The notes: a model not told the origin generated them from the sequence alone. Shown: positions 6,394-15,705, numbered from the stretch's first letter. The stretch: 64,000 nt of DNA from Pedobacter nutrimenti (GCF_003208655.1 NZ_QKLU01000011.1:62001-126000); one strand, 5' to 3'. Program-made: numbers and translations.

Positions 6394-7783
6394 TTGGTGG
6401 TGCGATAAAAGTGCTGGTAAAGCGGTCAATTACTTTTCCTTCCGAAATCAGTTTAAAGCCGATCTCTGTTTTATATTGTTTAATGCTGTTTTGAGGCAGA
6501 ATGACAAAAAAAGTTAGTTTTACATTGCCACCATATTTCAGCTCCTGTTCTTTCTGGATGTACTGGATTTTTGCATCGGGGTTTTCTGGCCGAATTTCAA
6601 AATGAATGGCTTTGCTGGTCTTGTTGACCAGCTCTGCATTGTACAGATTGCTGACGGTTTTATCCTTTTCCCTGATCTGGTACAAAGTTCCGCTGGCCCG
6701 GAGCATGGTGGTTTTTACCGCACTTCTGCTGATCAGCAGGTAACTGAGCAGGGCAATCAGCGCCAAGAGTACAGCAGCATAGCCATACATCCTTTTACTC
6801 AGTTTAAAGGGCCGTTTGAGCTTAATCTCCTCTTCAGATTTGAAGCCAATAAGTCTTAAAGGCCTGTCTATTTTTTGCATCACCATGTCGCAGGCATCTA
6901 TACAGGCCGTGCAATTGATGCACTCCAGTTGCGTGCCGTTACGGATGTCTATCCCGGTCGGGCAAACCTGTACACAGAGTTTACAGTCTATGCAATCTCC
7001 TTTTACATCAGGCCTTTCTTTGTTGCGTTTGCCCCTTGGCTCGCCCCGCTCATAATCATAAGCCACAATAATGCTTTGGTTGTCCAGCAAGACCCCCTGG
7101 AGCCGGCCATAGGGACAAGCGACCGTGCAAACCAGTTCCCGCATCCGGGAAAAAACCAGGTAAAACACAAAGGTGAACACCCAGATGGAAATAAAGCCGC
7201 TCAGATGGGAAGAGATGGGCTCAGTAATGATGCGGATCAGGACTGGGGTGCCAATCAGATAAGCCAGAAAAATATTGGCAATAAAAAAGGAAACCAGTAA
7301 AAACACACTGTGTTTAAGTCCTTTTTTTAGCACTTTTTCTGTAGTCAGCGGACCTTCATTAAGCTTTTTCTGTTTGATGTGATCGCCCTCGATCCAGTTT
7401 TCTATTTTGCGGAAAACCATTTCCATAAAAATGGTTTGCGGACAGGCCCAGCCACAAAAGACGCGCCCGAAAACCACGGTAAACAGTACAATGAATACCA
7501 TAAAGATCAGCAGGCCCAGCACGAAAAGGTAAAAATCCTGGGGCCAGAAAATGAGCCCGAAAAAAACAAATTTTCTTTCCAGTACCCCAAGCAGGATCAG
7601 TTGTTCACCGTTCAGGCGGATAAATGGCGCCGAAAACAGCAGCACCAGGAAAAAATAACTCAGGGCAGAACGGTACCTGTATAAAGTTCCTTTAACGATC
7701 CTGGGATAGATCCATTTGCGTTTTTTTCCATCATCGGTTAAAGTGGAAATCTGGTCTCTGAACTGATCGGGCTGTTGTGACAT
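6386..7783 (-). CDS. ccoG: cbb3 oxidase accessory ferredoxin CcoG
   Basis: Membrane iron-sulfur protein of the FixG/CcoG family, linked in other bacteria to Cu(II) reduction for cbb3 assembly. The protein has several membrane helices, the NapH-like CGWACPQTIF and CPYGRLQG motifs, and two adjacent [4Fe-4S] sets (CIDCKLCVQVCPTG and CINCTACIDAC), then a C-terminal Ig-like domain. I start at the ATG at 7783 (MSQQPDQF), one base after the ccoP stop and preceded by GGGAGAAA inside ccoP; the frame extends to 7819 but would intrude on ccoP. Confidence 0.94.
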   Translation of the reverse strand: MSQQPDQFRDQISTLTDDGKKRKWIYPRIVKGTLYRYRSALSYFFLVLLFSAPFIRLNGEQLILLGVLERKFVFFGLIFWPQDFYLFVLGLLIFMVFIVLFTVVFGRVFCGWACPQTIFMEMVFRKIENWIEGDHIKQKKLNEGPLTTEKVLKKGLKHSVFLLVSFFIANIFLAYLIGTPVLIRIITEPISSHLSGFISIWVFTFVFYLVFSRMRELVCTVACPYGRLQGVLLDNQSIIVAYDYERGEPRGKRNKERPDVKGDCIDCKLCVQVCPTGIDIRNGTQLECINCTACIDACDMVMQKIDRPLRLIGFKSEEEIKLKRPFKLSKRMYGYAAVLLALIALLSYLLISRSAVKTTMLRASGTLYQIREKDKTVSNLYNAELVNKTSKAIHFEIRPENPDAKIQYIQKEQELKYGGNVKLTFFVILPQNSIKQYKTEIGFKLISEGKVIDRFTSTFIAPPNE

Positions 7784-7784
7784 T

Positions 7785-8588
7785 TTATGGTTGTTTTTCT
7801 CCCTGAGGTGCTTTTGCACCAGCAGGATTACTTCCCTGAAGGGATAATATATAATTGGTCAGATCTGCGATCTGCTGGGCACTGAGTGATTTTTCCCAGG
7901 CAATCATGCCTTTTTCGGGAACACCATATTTAATGGTTTTAAAAATGTCTTTTACGGTTCCCCCGTGCAGCCAGTACGCATCGGTCAGGTTAGGGCCCAC
8001 GATGCCCTGTCCGTGCTCCCCATGGCAGGGTGTACACCTGTTTTGAAACAGGGCGGCACCATTTTTAATCACTGCTTCATCTTTGCTCTGTTCGATGTTG
8101 TTTTCATTCACTGCATTTTTTGCATTTCCGGGTTTAAGTAAAAAGGCTTCTTTGGCCAGGGCAGCCTGCTCGATTTCTGTATCATATTCCTGTTCCTGAT
8201 TTTGCCCCCAGCCAAGCACCTCGTAATTGAACATATACACCAGGGCAAAAAATATGGTTCCATAAAAGAGCACCATAAACCAGGCAGGGGTAGGGTTATT
8301 GAGTTCGGCAATGCCGTCAAACTCATGCTCCATCACCAGGTCTTTTTCTTCTGAAATGGGTTTTAAGCCCATAATTTTGCTCCATATGGATGGTTTTAGC
8401 CTTTTCAGGGCCAAAGCTTGCTCCAGGGCTATTTCCTGCCGGGCTTTTTCCTCAGGGCTTGGGAAAGGTGTCGGATGGACGGACTCTTTGACATAAAACT
8501 TAATCACTTTGAGCATCAGGATGGATACACCCAGTATCATCACTGCGGTGAGGCCCATGGCGATCACCAGTATATCGGAATAACTCAT
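7785..8588 (-). CDS. ccoP: cbb3 oxidase subunit CcoP, monoheme cytochrome c
   Basis: Electron-transfer subunit of the cbb3-type cytochrome c oxidase. Two membrane segments (residues about 5-25 and 105-125) flank a charged cytoplasmic loop; the second is preceded by ELNNPTPAWFM, like the CcoP entry motif. One heme c motif CTPCH near residue 190 and a distal methionine region (VPEKGMIAW) follow. Proteobacterial CcoP carries two hemes; a single heme is common in Bacteroidota. It starts 4 bases after the ccoQ stop. Confidence 0.94.
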   Translation of the reverse strand: MSYSDILVIAMGLTAVMILGVSILMLKVIKFYVKESVHPTPFPSPEEKARQEIALEQALALKRLKPSIWSKIMGLKPISEEKDLVMEHEFDGIAELNNPTPAWFMVLFYGTIFFALVYMFNYEVLGWGQNQEQEYDTEIEQAALAKEAFLLKPGNAKNAVNENNIEQSKDEAVIKNGAALFQNRCTPCHGEHGQGIVGPNLTDAYWLHGGTVKDIFKTIKYGVPEKGMIAWEKSLSAQQIADLTNYILSLQGSNPAGAKAPQGEKQP

Positions 8589-8592
8589 CTTT

Positions 8593-8760
8593 TTATAATT
8601 CTTCTTCGTTTAAAGGGAGTTCACTCATGTATTTCACTTCCTCTTTTTTCATCATCCAAAGCACCAGCCCCACGATAATGAAAAAGAGTACAAATATTCC
8701 TAGTGAACTGATTAAATACACTTGCTTGTCATCTACCTGATGTAAAAACTGTTTGAACAT
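8593..8760 (-). CDS. ccoQ: Small cbb3 oxidase subunit CcoQ
   Basis: A 55-residue protein read from ATG 8760-8758 to TAA 8595-8593. It begins MFKQFLHQVDDKQVYL, has one hydrophobic helix (ISSLGIFVLFFIIVGLVLWM) and an acidic tail ending NEEEL. Position between ccoNO and ccoP, size and single helix fit CcoQ/FixQ, which stabilises the oxidase. The sequence itself is too short for independent identification. Confidence 0.8.
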   Translation of the reverse strand: MFKQFLHQVDDKQVYLISSLGIFVLFFIIVGLVLWMMKKEEVKYMSELPLNEEEL

Positions 8761-8771
8761 ATCTGTCTGGT

Positions 8772-10883
8772 TTATTTTGCCTTAATGTCCATTCCCAAGC
8801 GCTGCAGGTACGCAATAATGGCAATGATCTCTTTATCACTTTTTACTTTTACATTGTTCTTTTTAAGGTCAGCGGCAATGGCCTGCGCCTGTTTGTCCAG
8901 GTCCTTGTTGGCCTGGTGCTCATATCCGGCCTCATAGGGTACCCCCAGTGTACGCATGGCCTTAATTTTGGCCACAGTGCTGGTGGTATCCAGTTTTTGC
9001 GTGGTCAGCCATTCATAAGGTGGCATAATGCTGCCCGGAGACATGGTCTGAGGATCCAGCAGGTGGTTGTAATGCCAGGAATCGGAATATTTACCACCCA
9101 CACGCTGCAAGTCCGGACCGGTGCGTTTAGAACCCCATAGAAATGGATGGTCATAGACAAATTCTCCGGCCTTGCTGTATTCTCCGTAACGTTCTGTTTC
9201 CGAACGGAAAGGGCGGATCATTTGCGAATGGCAATTCACACAGCCTTCCCGGATATAGATGTCCCTGCCCTGCAATTCCAGCGGACTGTAAGGTTTAACA
9301 CTGCTGATGGTTGGGATATTGGATTTGATGGTAAAAGTGGGCATCATTTCAATCATCCCTCCAATCAGGATCACGATCAGGGAAAGCACCATAAAAATCA
9401 TGGGTTTGCGCTCCAGTATGCGGTGCAGCTTTTTATCAGAACCTTGGGCCACATACACTGCCGGTAAAGGTTGTGCCTCGGCAGGTTCATTGGCCAGCAA
9501 TTGACCTGCCCTTGTAGTTTTAATTAGATTATAAGTCATTACAATCACCCCGCAGAGGTACATGGCGCCACCCAGGGCCCTTAACATATACATAGGGATA
9601 ATCTGAATAACGGTTTCCAGAAAGTTGGGATATTTTAAAAGCCCTTCTTCGGTAAATTCTTTCCACATTAAACCTTGGGTAAAACCGGCAAAATACAATG
9701 GGACCGCATAAAAAATAATGCCCAGGGTCCCGATCCAGAAATGGAAAGCGGCCAGTTTTTTGGAGTACAGCTGGGTCCTGTAAATTCTTGGGATCAGCCA
9801 GTAAAGGATACCAAAAGTTAAGAAACCGTTCCATCCAAGGGCACCCACATGAACGTGTGCAACGATCCAGTCGGTGTAATGGGCAATGGCATTGATTTGT
9901 TTCAGGGCCAGCATAGGGCCTTCAAAAGTGGCCATACCGTAAGCGGTAATGCCCACTACCATAAATTTTAAGGTTGGATCTTCCCTGACCTTATCCCAGG
10001 CGCCCCTAAGGGTCAGTAAGCCATTGATCATTCCGCCCCAGCTTGGTGCAATAAGCATAATAGAAAAGGCAACCCCAAGCGACTGTGCCCAGCCAGGAAG
10101 GGAAGTGTACAAAAGGTGGTGCGGGCCTGCCCAGATGTAAATGAAAATCAGCGACCAGAAATGGAGTATACTCAGTTTATAGGAGTATACTGGTCGTTGT
10201 GCCATTTTAGGCAAAAAGTAATACATCATGCCCAGGTAAGGGGTGGTCAAAAAGAAAGCCACGGCATTATGCCCGTACCACCATTGCACCAAAGCATCCT
10301 GAACACCTGCATAGAGGTAATAACTTTTAAAAGCAGAAACCGGTAATTCAAAAGAATTGACAATATGGAGAACGGCAATGGTCACAAAGGTTGCAATGTA
10401 AAACCAGATGGCCACATACATGTGTTTTTCGCGGCGCCTGATAATGGTCCCAAACATGTTGATCCCAAAAACAACCCAGATAACAGTAATGGCTATATCT
10501 ATGGGCCATTCCAGCTCTGCATATTCATGAGAAGTACTTAAACCCAGGGGCAGGGTAATGACCGCCGAGACAATGATCAGCTGCCAGCCCCAGAAATGAA
10601 TCCTGCTCAGGACATCACTAAACATTCTTGCTTTGAGCAGACGCTGCAGGGAATAATATACGCCCATAAAAATGGCATTCCCAACAAAAGCAAAAATTAC
10701 TGCATTGGTATGCAGGGGCCTGATGCGGCCAAATGTGGTGTATTGGCTGCCCATATTTAATGCAGGTTTAAAGAGCTGCATGGCAACCAGCAGACCAACG
10801 GTCATGCCGATGATGCCCCATACAATGGTGGCGATGGCAAAGTTCCTGACGATCTTGTTGTCGTAGTAAAATTTCTCAATCAT
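8772..10883 (-). CDS. ccoNO: Fused cbb3 oxidase subunits CcoN-CcoO
   Basis: A 703-residue fusion of the catalytic heme-copper subunit and the monoheme c subunit, the usual Bacteroidota form. Residues 1-480 are the 12-helix CcoN part, including VAHVHVGALGWNG with copper/heme ligand histidines. After a linker and another helix (about 500-520), the CcoO part has GCVNCHSQMIRP with Cys548, Cys551 and His552 as the heme c site and Met620 (GSIMPPYEW) as likely axial ligand. It reduces oxygen to water with high affinity while pumping protons. The gene follows ccoS after 76 bases with no obvious terminator, so it is likely in one transcript with ccoI-ccoS, with a possible internal promoter. Confidence 0.96.
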   Translation of the reverse strand: MIEKFYYDNKIVRNFAIATIVWGIIGMTVGLLVAMQLFKPALNMGSQYTTFGRIRPLHTNAVIFAFVGNAIFMGVYYSLQRLLKARMFSDVLSRIHFWGWQLIIVSAVITLPLGLSTSHEYAELEWPIDIAITVIWVVFGINMFGTIIRRREKHMYVAIWFYIATFVTIAVLHIVNSFELPVSAFKSYYLYAGVQDALVQWWYGHNAVAFFLTTPYLGMMYYFLPKMAQRPVYSYKLSILHFWSLIFIYIWAGPHHLLYTSLPGWAQSLGVAFSIMLIAPSWGGMINGLLTLRGAWDKVREDPTLKFMVVGITAYGMATFEGPMLALKQINAIAHYTDWIVAHVHVGALGWNGFLTFGILYWLIPRIYRTQLYSKKLAAFHFWIGTLGIIFYAVPLYFAGFTQGLMWKEFTEEGLLKYPNFLETVIQIIPMYMLRALGGAMYLCGVIVMTYNLIKTTRAGQLLANEPAEAQPLPAVYVAQGSDKKLHRILERKPMIFMVLSLIVILIGGMIEMMPTFTIKSNIPTISSVKPYSPLELQGRDIYIREGCVNCHSQMIRPFRSETERYGEYSKAGEFVYDHPFLWGSKRTGPDLQRVGGKYSDSWHYNHLLDPQTMSPGSIMPPYEWLTTQKLDTTSTVAKIKAMRTLGVPYEAGYEHQANKDLDKQAQAIAADLKKNNVKVKSDKEIIAIIAYLQRLGMDIKAK

Positions 10884-10959
10884 ATTAAAATAACGAATGG
10901 TTGTTTATGGGGGTAAAAGTACAGGGCATGGTCTTCCCGGAGAATGATTACAGTTGTGG

Positions 10960-11142
10960 CTAAAACTGATCTTGGTCACTTTTTTTCTCTTCGGCAGTGG
11001 AAAGTTCCTCTTCAAAAAGGATCCGGACCGATGGGGTATAGGTGTCTTCATGCTGGCCTGTTTTAAAGGCCCAGAAAAACGCAGCTAAAAAGATCAGGGC
11101 CAGTAAAATACTGATGCCGATCAGGATAAAGATCATGTTCAT
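10960..11142 (-). CDS. ccoS: cbb3 oxidase maturation protein CcoS
   Basis: A 60-residue protein with one N-terminal membrane helix (MIFILIGISILLALIFLAAFFWAFK), then TGQHEDTYTPSVRILFEEE, close to the CcoS pattern of a short Asp/Thr-rich tail. CcoS is needed for heme and copper insertion into CcoN in proteobacteria. Its ATG overlaps the ccoI stop by 4 bases. Confidence 0.88.
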   Translation of the reverse strand: MNMIFILIGISILLALIFLAAFFWAFKTGQHEDTYTPSVRILFEEELSTAEEKKSDQDQF

Positions 11143-13541
11143 AACAATTGATTTTTACGTGCATACAGCCGGGCGCTGATGCTGGTAAACAGAATAATGG
11201 TAACGGTGCTCAGGGGCATCAGTATGGCCGCGATCAGCGGGGAAAGTAAGCCCTGTACCGCAAAAAAGAGTCCCAGCATATTGTACAACAGAGAAATTCC
11301 AAAACTCATATGGATCACTTTAACGGCATCTTTTGCCTGCCGGATAAACTGCGGGATTTTTGAAAAGCTGCTGCCGTCCAGAATGGCATCACAGCCGGGG
11401 CTGAAATTGTTGATGTTGTCGGTAACAGCCACACCCAGGTCACTTTGTTTTAAAGCGCCCGCGTCGTTCAGTCCATCTCCGAACATAAGTACTTTGGCGC
11501 CCTTTTTTTGAAGCACGGACACATAATCAAGTTTGTCCTGGGGGGATTGTTTAAAATGGAGGTGTTGCAGACTTGGGAAAAAGGGCAGGAGCTCCTTAAG
11601 ATCGTGGTCCTGGTCACCTGAAAGCAAATGCAGCCCGGCCGACTGGCCAAGTTTTAAGGCCAGCTCTTTAAAGCCGGGCCTCCAGCGTTGGCTGGATAAA
11701 AAGTAGCCCAGGTGCAGCCCATCGATCAGTACATGTACCTGGCTGCCTTGTGGAAAAGAAAGGGGGTCAAGCCCAAGAAAGCTGGCACTGCCCAGTTGTA
11801 CCTGCTGTCCGTTCAGGGTGCCCCTGATGCCCCTGCCAACTTTTTCCTGGTAATGGGAAACCAGGTGTTTTGCAGGCAGGCCGGCCCAGCGGACCAGCTC
11901 ACGGCTTAAAGGATGTCCCGAGTTTCGGGCCAGGTCATTGATCAGCTGGGCCTGTTCTGTAGACAAAGTCCCGCTGAAAACAAGTCCTGCAGATTCGGGA
12001 TGACTGATGGTGCCGGTTTTATCGAAAATAAAAGTGTCTATCCGGGCAAGCTCCTCAATAACAGCAGTACTTTTAAGATAGAATTTGTTCCGGTCAAAAA
12101 TGCTCAATACCGCGGCCAGGGTAAATGGCGAACTCAGGGCAAGGGCACAGGGGCAGGCGATGATCAGCACAGCGGTAAAGGAAGCCATCGCCCGGGAAAC
12201 ATCTCCTTTAAAAATCCAGAACAAAGCCGTGCAAAAGGCGAGCAGCAGAAGCATCAGGCTAAAATATTTACTGGCCATCGCACTAAAAGTTTTAATGTGG
12301 TTTTTGCTGTGCTTAAAGCTTTCGTTGTTCCATAGCCGGGTCAGGTAGCTTTGGGAAACCGGCTTGACCACTTCCAGTTCAATGGCCCCTTCCAGTTGTC
12401 TTCCTCCGGCGTAGACCACCTCACCCAGTACTTTTTCCACAGGCCTGGATTCACCGGTCACAAAACTAAAATCCAGCGTTGCCCGGCCTTTGAGTAATAT
12501 GGCATCTGCCGGTATGATCTCATTGTTGCGGATCAGGATCCGGTCTCCTTTTTTTAAGCCTTCCAGGGGAATGGCTTTTTCGCCTTCAGCGTTGATGCAG
12601 GTTACTGCAACGGGAAAATAAGAGCGGTAATCCCTTTCAAAAGAAAGGTGATGGTAAGTGTGCTGCTGCATCCAGCGGCCAATGAGCAGAAAAAACACCA
12701 GGCCGCACAGGGTGTCTACAAAACCGGCCCCGGTATGGCTCAGTATTTCTGCTGCAGAACGCCCGAACATCACCGCAATGCCCAGGGCAAGCGGAAAATC
12801 GAGGTTCAGTACGCCATTTTTTAAGTTGTGCCAGGCCGAACTGAAGTAATCACGGCCACTGTAGAAAACCACGGGCAGGGCAAAGGCCAGGTTAAGCCAG
12901 CCAAAAAAATCCGAAAACTGTTTTTCCAGTCCCGAAAGCCCAAAGTACTCGGGAAAACTCAGGAGCATGCTGTTCCCAAAACAAAAGCCAGCAACGGCTA
13001 TTTTGGTCAGCAATGTTTTATCTTGTGAGGAAGGGTTCTGTTGTTTTTTAACTACATCCTGCAGGCTGATCAGGGGTTCATAACCAATGCGGACCAGCAA
13101 TTCGGCCAGCTGCCGGAGCGATAGTTCTGCTTTTTTATAGGTAATACAAACCTGTTTTTTTAAAAAATCGGTCCTGGACAGGCGGATACTGGAATGAAAT
13201 TTATACAGATTTTCCAACAGCCAGATGCAGGAACTGCAATGTATGGCCGGAACGTAAAAAGTAACTATGGCCATTTGCTCGTCCTGATAATCGAGCAAGC
13301 CAGCTGCAATGAGCTCTTCATCCAGGTAATCCAGACGCTGGGCCGTACCAGACTGGCGTTTTCCGGGAACGGTATTATAGGCATAATAATCGCCCATGTG
13401 ATGTCCCTGGAGTACCTGGTAAACCCCTTTGCAGCCCAAACAGCAAAAGTTTTTCTGATCTGCGGTATAAGGACTTGCTGGCAGGTCTTCCCCGCAGTGG
13501 TAACAGGAACTACTGATCTCTAAAGTTTTTGTGGCGGACAT
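11139..13541 (-). CDS. ccoI: Copper-translocating P-type ATPase CcoI
   Basis: An 800-residue P1B ATPase that exports copper to the periplasm for cbb3 assembly (FixI/CcoI). The N-terminus has CYHCGEDLP (Cys13, Cys16) and CCLGC (residues 33-37), a zinc-finger-like extension common in Bacteroidota CcoI, then an HMA-like domain with CSSC at 102-105. TGES is at 362-365, the transport motif CPC at 463-465, DKTGT with phospho-Asp507, the SGHP nucleotide motif soon after, and GDGLNDAGALKQSD near the end. About eight membrane helices. First gene of the cco cluster; the palindrome at 13607-13630 lies 66 bases upstream of its ATG. Confidence 0.95.
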   Translation of the reverse strand: MSATKTLEISSSCYHCGEDLPASPYTADQKNFCCLGCKGVYQVLQGHHMGDYYAYNTVPGKRQSGTAQRLDYLDEELIAAGLLDYQDEQMAIVTFYVPAIHCSSCIWLLENLYKFHSSIRLSRTDFLKKQVCITYKKAELSLRQLAELLVRIGYEPLISLQDVVKKQQNPSSQDKTLLTKIAVAGFCFGNSMLLSFPEYFGLSGLEKQFSDFFGWLNLAFALPVVFYSGRDYFSSAWHNLKNGVLNLDFPLALGIAVMFGRSAAEILSHTGAGFVDTLCGLVFFLLIGRWMQQHTYHHLSFERDYRSYFPVAVTCINAEGEKAIPLEGLKKGDRILIRNNEIIPADAILLKGRATLDFSFVTGESRPVEKVLGEVVYAGGRQLEGAIELEVVKPVSQSYLTRLWNNESFKHSKNHIKTFSAMASKYFSLMLLLLAFCTALFWIFKGDVSRAMASFTAVLIIACPCALALSSPFTLAAVLSIFDRNKFYLKSTAVIEELARIDTFIFDKTGTISHPESAGLVFSGTLSTEQAQLINDLARNSGHPLSRELVRWAGLPAKHLVSHYQEKVGRGIRGTLNGQQVQLGSASFLGLDPLSFPQGSQVHVLIDGLHLGYFLSSQRWRPGFKELALKLGQSAGLHLLSGDQDHDLKELLPFFPSLQHLHFKQSPQDKLDYVSVLQKKGAKVLMFGDGLNDAGALKQSDLGVAVTDNINNFSPGCDAILDGSSFSKIPQFIRQAKDAVKVIHMSFGISLLYNMLGLFFAVQGLLSPLIAAILMPLSTVTIILFTSISARLYARKNQLL

Positions 13542-13606
13542 GGGCTTTGCATTTGATTACAAAATTGCTGCAAAGGCCTAAGGGTTAAAATGACAGGCCT
13601 TTCCTT

Positions 13607-13630
13607 AAAAAGTGATAGAAATCACTTTTT
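13607..13630. promoter_or_regulatory. Perfect 24-bp FNR/FixK-type palindrome upstream of ccoI
   Basis: AAAAAGTGAT-AGAA-ATCACTTTTT is a perfect inverted repeat with the core TGAT-N4-ATCA, lying between divergent ccoI and the PAP2 gene. I see no exact -7 element on the ccoI side; TAAGTTCG (13647-13654) is a near match on the PAP2 side. The receiver-Fnr protein is the natural candidate ligand, so this probably controls the cco cluster. Confidence 0.7.
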
Positions 13631-13677
13631 AGTTGTCAAAATGTTTAAGTTCGTGCGTTTATTAAGCAAAAAAATAC

Positions 13678-14307
13678 ATGCATAAAAAAGGAAAATCTGC
13701 CTTGGCTTATCTTATGGTGCTTATCGCCATGGCCTTTGTGGCACTCACCCTGGCCATTGTACTGATGCCCTTACCGGACCTGGATAAAAACGTTTCCAAA
13801 GCGGTGCAGTCCTTTCAAAGCCCGGCCTTGTACAAGGTGATGCGCCTGGTGAGTGATTTTGGAGTCATGCCGTTTTCTGTGCTGATGGTGCTGATCACTG
13901 CGCTGGTGTTTTTTCTTTTTAAATATAAAAGAGAGGCCCTTTTTGTTTTGTTTACTCTTTTTTGCGGTGTGGCCAGTACCCTGATTAAATATCTTGTGGA
14001 CAGGCCCAGGCCGGCTGCCCCCTTTGTACAGGTTATGGAAAAAACCAGACAGCAAAGCTTTCCCAGCGGACATGTAAATTTCTATGTGCTGTTTTTTGGC
14101 TTTATCCTGGTCCTGATGTTCCATATGAACAGCATACCAAAACTGGTGCGTATGGTGGTAGGCGGCTTTTCTGCCGGGATGATTTTACTGGTGCCCTACT
14201 CCAGAATTTATTTAGGTGCACACTGGTTTACAGATGTACTGGGAGGGATCTTATTGGGTTCTTTGCTGCTTTATGTAAACAGTTACTACTATCTGCGCAA
14301 AAAATAA
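13678..14307 (+). CDS. PAP2-family membrane phosphatase
   Basis: A 209-residue integral membrane protein with the three PAP2 acid phosphatase motifs: KYLVDRPRP, SFPSGHVNF and SRIYLGAHWFTDVLGG (catalytic His in motif 3). These enzymes dephosphorylate undecaprenyl pyrophosphate or phosphatidylglycerol phosphate at the outer face of the membrane; which one is not visible here. It diverges from ccoI and shares the palindromic region, so oxygen control is possible. It ends at a strong terminator shared with the convergent alcohol dehydrogenase. Confidence 0.88.
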   Translation: MHKKGKSALAYLMVLIAMAFVALTLAIVLMPLPDLDKNVSKAVQSFQSPALYKVMRLVSDFGVMPFSVLMVLITALVFFLFKYKREALFVLFTLFCGVASTLIKYLVDRPRPAAPFVQVMEKTRQQSFPSGHVNFYVLFFGFILVLMFHMNSIPKLVRMVVGGFSAGMILLVPYSRIYLGAHWFTDVLGGILLGSLLLYVNSYYYLRKK

Positions 14308-14348
14308 AAGCAGCTGGACCTGCCTGGCAGGCAGCTGCTTTATATTTT
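14307..14348. terminator. Bidirectional terminator between PAP2 and alcohol dehydrogenase
   Basis: AAAGCAGCTG pairs perfectly with CAGCTGCTTT around a 15-base loop that itself can fold (CCTGCC/GGCAGG), followed by TATATTTT on the plus strand. The A-rich start gives a T-tract for the minus strand. Confidence 0.8.
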
Positions 14349-14362
14349 AATCAAATTGGCTT

Positions 14363-15409
14363 TTAATTAAGTGAAGCCATATCAATCACAAAGCGGTAAT
14401 GCACATCACCTGCAAGGGTCCGTTCATAGGCTTCATTGATCTGGTCCATATTGATCATTTCCACATCGGAAGTGATGTTGTGCTGGGCACAATAATCCAG
14501 CATTTCCTGGGTTTCTTTAATACCACCCACCAGTGATCCCACTAAACTCCGGCGGCCGCCAATCAAATGGAAAGCGGCAACGTCCGATGGTTTTGGCGGA
14601 ACACCCAGTAAGATCATGACCCCATTTGTCCGGAGCAGGGACAGGTACTCATTATAATCATGTTCCGCAGAGACGGTATCAATAATGTAATCAAAAGTAT
14701 TGCGCAGTCTTTTCATGTTTTCAGGATCCGTGGTCAGCTCAAAATGATGGGCACCCAGTTCTGCAGCATCTTTTTCCTTGCTTTTGGAACGGCTCAATAC
14801 CGTCACTTCTGCGCCCATGGAAGCGGCCAGTTTAACTGCCATATGACCCAGTCCGCCCAGACCAACCACGGCAAGTGTATCGCCTTTTTGAACATTCCAG
14901 TGTTTTAAAGGAGAATAGGTGGTGATGCCTGCACAAAGTAAAGGGGCTACCTTTTCCAGCGGAAGTTTATCTGAAACACTCAGGACAAATTTTTGGGTCA
15001 CCACGATATGGCTGGAATAACCACCATAAGTAATGGTTTTTTTATCCTGTAAAAGGGAATTGTAAGTTTGGGAATGTCCGTTTTCGCAATACTGTTCATT
15101 GTCTTGCGCACAATTCCTGCAATGTCCGCAGGAATCTACAAAACAACCCACGCCCACCGTGTCCCCAACTTTAAAGCGGCTGACTTTGTCGCCCACGCGG
15201 GTAACCTTGCCCACAATTTCATGTCCCGGAACTACAGGGTACATGGTTCCGGCCCATTCATTTCTGGCCGTATGAATGTCGGAGTGGCATACGCCACAGT
15301 ACAGGATTTTGATCTCCACATCATCTGCCCCGGGCTCCCGGCGGTCCAGCTGATAGGGTTCAAGAGGTTTATCCGCGCTTTTAGCTGCATAGGATTTGAC
15401 TGCATTCAT
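14363..15409 (-). CDS. Zinc-dependent NAD(P) alcohol dehydrogenase (YahK/CAD type)
   Basis: A 348-residue medium-chain dehydrogenase. Catalytic zinc region CGVCHSDIH and GHEIVG, structural zinc cysteines CGHCRNCAQDNEQYC, and the Rossmann motif GLGGLGHMAVK are all present. Overall pattern matches the cinnamyl-alcohol-dehydrogenase/YahK group, broad-range aldehyde reductases that usually prefer NADPH. It is transcribed alone; TATATTTG on the minus strand (15436-15443) is a good -7 element 26 bases from the ATG. Confidence 0.92.
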   Translation of the reverse strand: MNAVKSYAAKSADKPLEPYQLDRREPGADDVEIKILYCGVCHSDIHTARNEWAGTMYPVVPGHEIVGKVTRVGDKVSRFKVGDTVGVGCFVDSCGHCRNCAQDNEQYCENGHSQTYNSLLQDKKTITYGGYSSHIVVTQKFVLSVSDKLPLEKVAPLLCAGITTYSPLKHWNVQKGDTLAVVGLGGLGHMAVKLAASMGAEVTVLSRSKSKEKDAAELGAHHFELTTDPENMKRLRNTFDYIIDTVSAEHDYNEYLSLLRTNGVMILLGVPPKPSDVAAFHLIGGRRSLVGSLVGGIKETQEMLDYCAQHNITSDVEMINMDQINEAYERTLAGDVHYRFVIDMASLN

Positions 15410-15435
15410 CGTTTTTCAATTATTTAGTGTTCTCA

Positions 15436-15443
15436 CAAATATA
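15436..15443 (-). promoter_or_regulatory. -7 element of the alcohol dehydrogenase gene
   Basis: On the minus strand the bases read TATATTTG, an exact TAnnTTTG match 26 bases upstream of the ATG at 15409. No clear -33 element is visible. Confidence 0.55.
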
Positions 15444-15504
15444 AATACAAATGGAAAGGCCGCTTTGTTCAGTTCATTTTATTTCTGTCCGTAAAACGTA
15501 TTTT

Positions 15505-15705
15505 TTAATCTCCTTCTTCCAGCTCAAAAATCTCCTCAACGGGTTTTTCAAAAATCCTGGCCAGTTTTAAGGTCAAAATGGTTGAAGGAACATATTTGCC
15601 GAGCTCCATAGAATTAATGGTTTGTCTGGACACCTGCATTAGGCTGGCCAGTTCGGCTTGCGTAAGGTTTTTAATGGCCCTTTGTACCTTAATGCTATTC
15701 TTCAT
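15505..15705 (-). CDS. Small XRE-family transcriptional regulator
   Basis: A 66-residue single-domain helix-turn-helix protein: NLTQAELASLMQVSRQTIN forms the HTH and MELGKYVPSTILTLKLARIF follows, as in the YozG-like group of minimal XRE repressors. It overlaps the upstream membrane-protein gene by 11 bases and is translated after it. Pairs of such a regulator with a small membrane protein are common in Firmicutes and Bacteroidota, and the regulator usually represses its own operon. Confidence 0.9.
   Translation of the reverse strand: MKNSIKVQRAIKNLTQAELASLMQVSRQTINSMELGKYVPSTILTLKLARIFEKPVEEIFELEEGD

Noticed and set aside
10967..10978. TGAT-CTTG-GTCA as an FNR site for ccoNO
   Set aside because: One core base is wrong, it lies inside the ccoS coding end, and no -7 element follows at a suitable distance.
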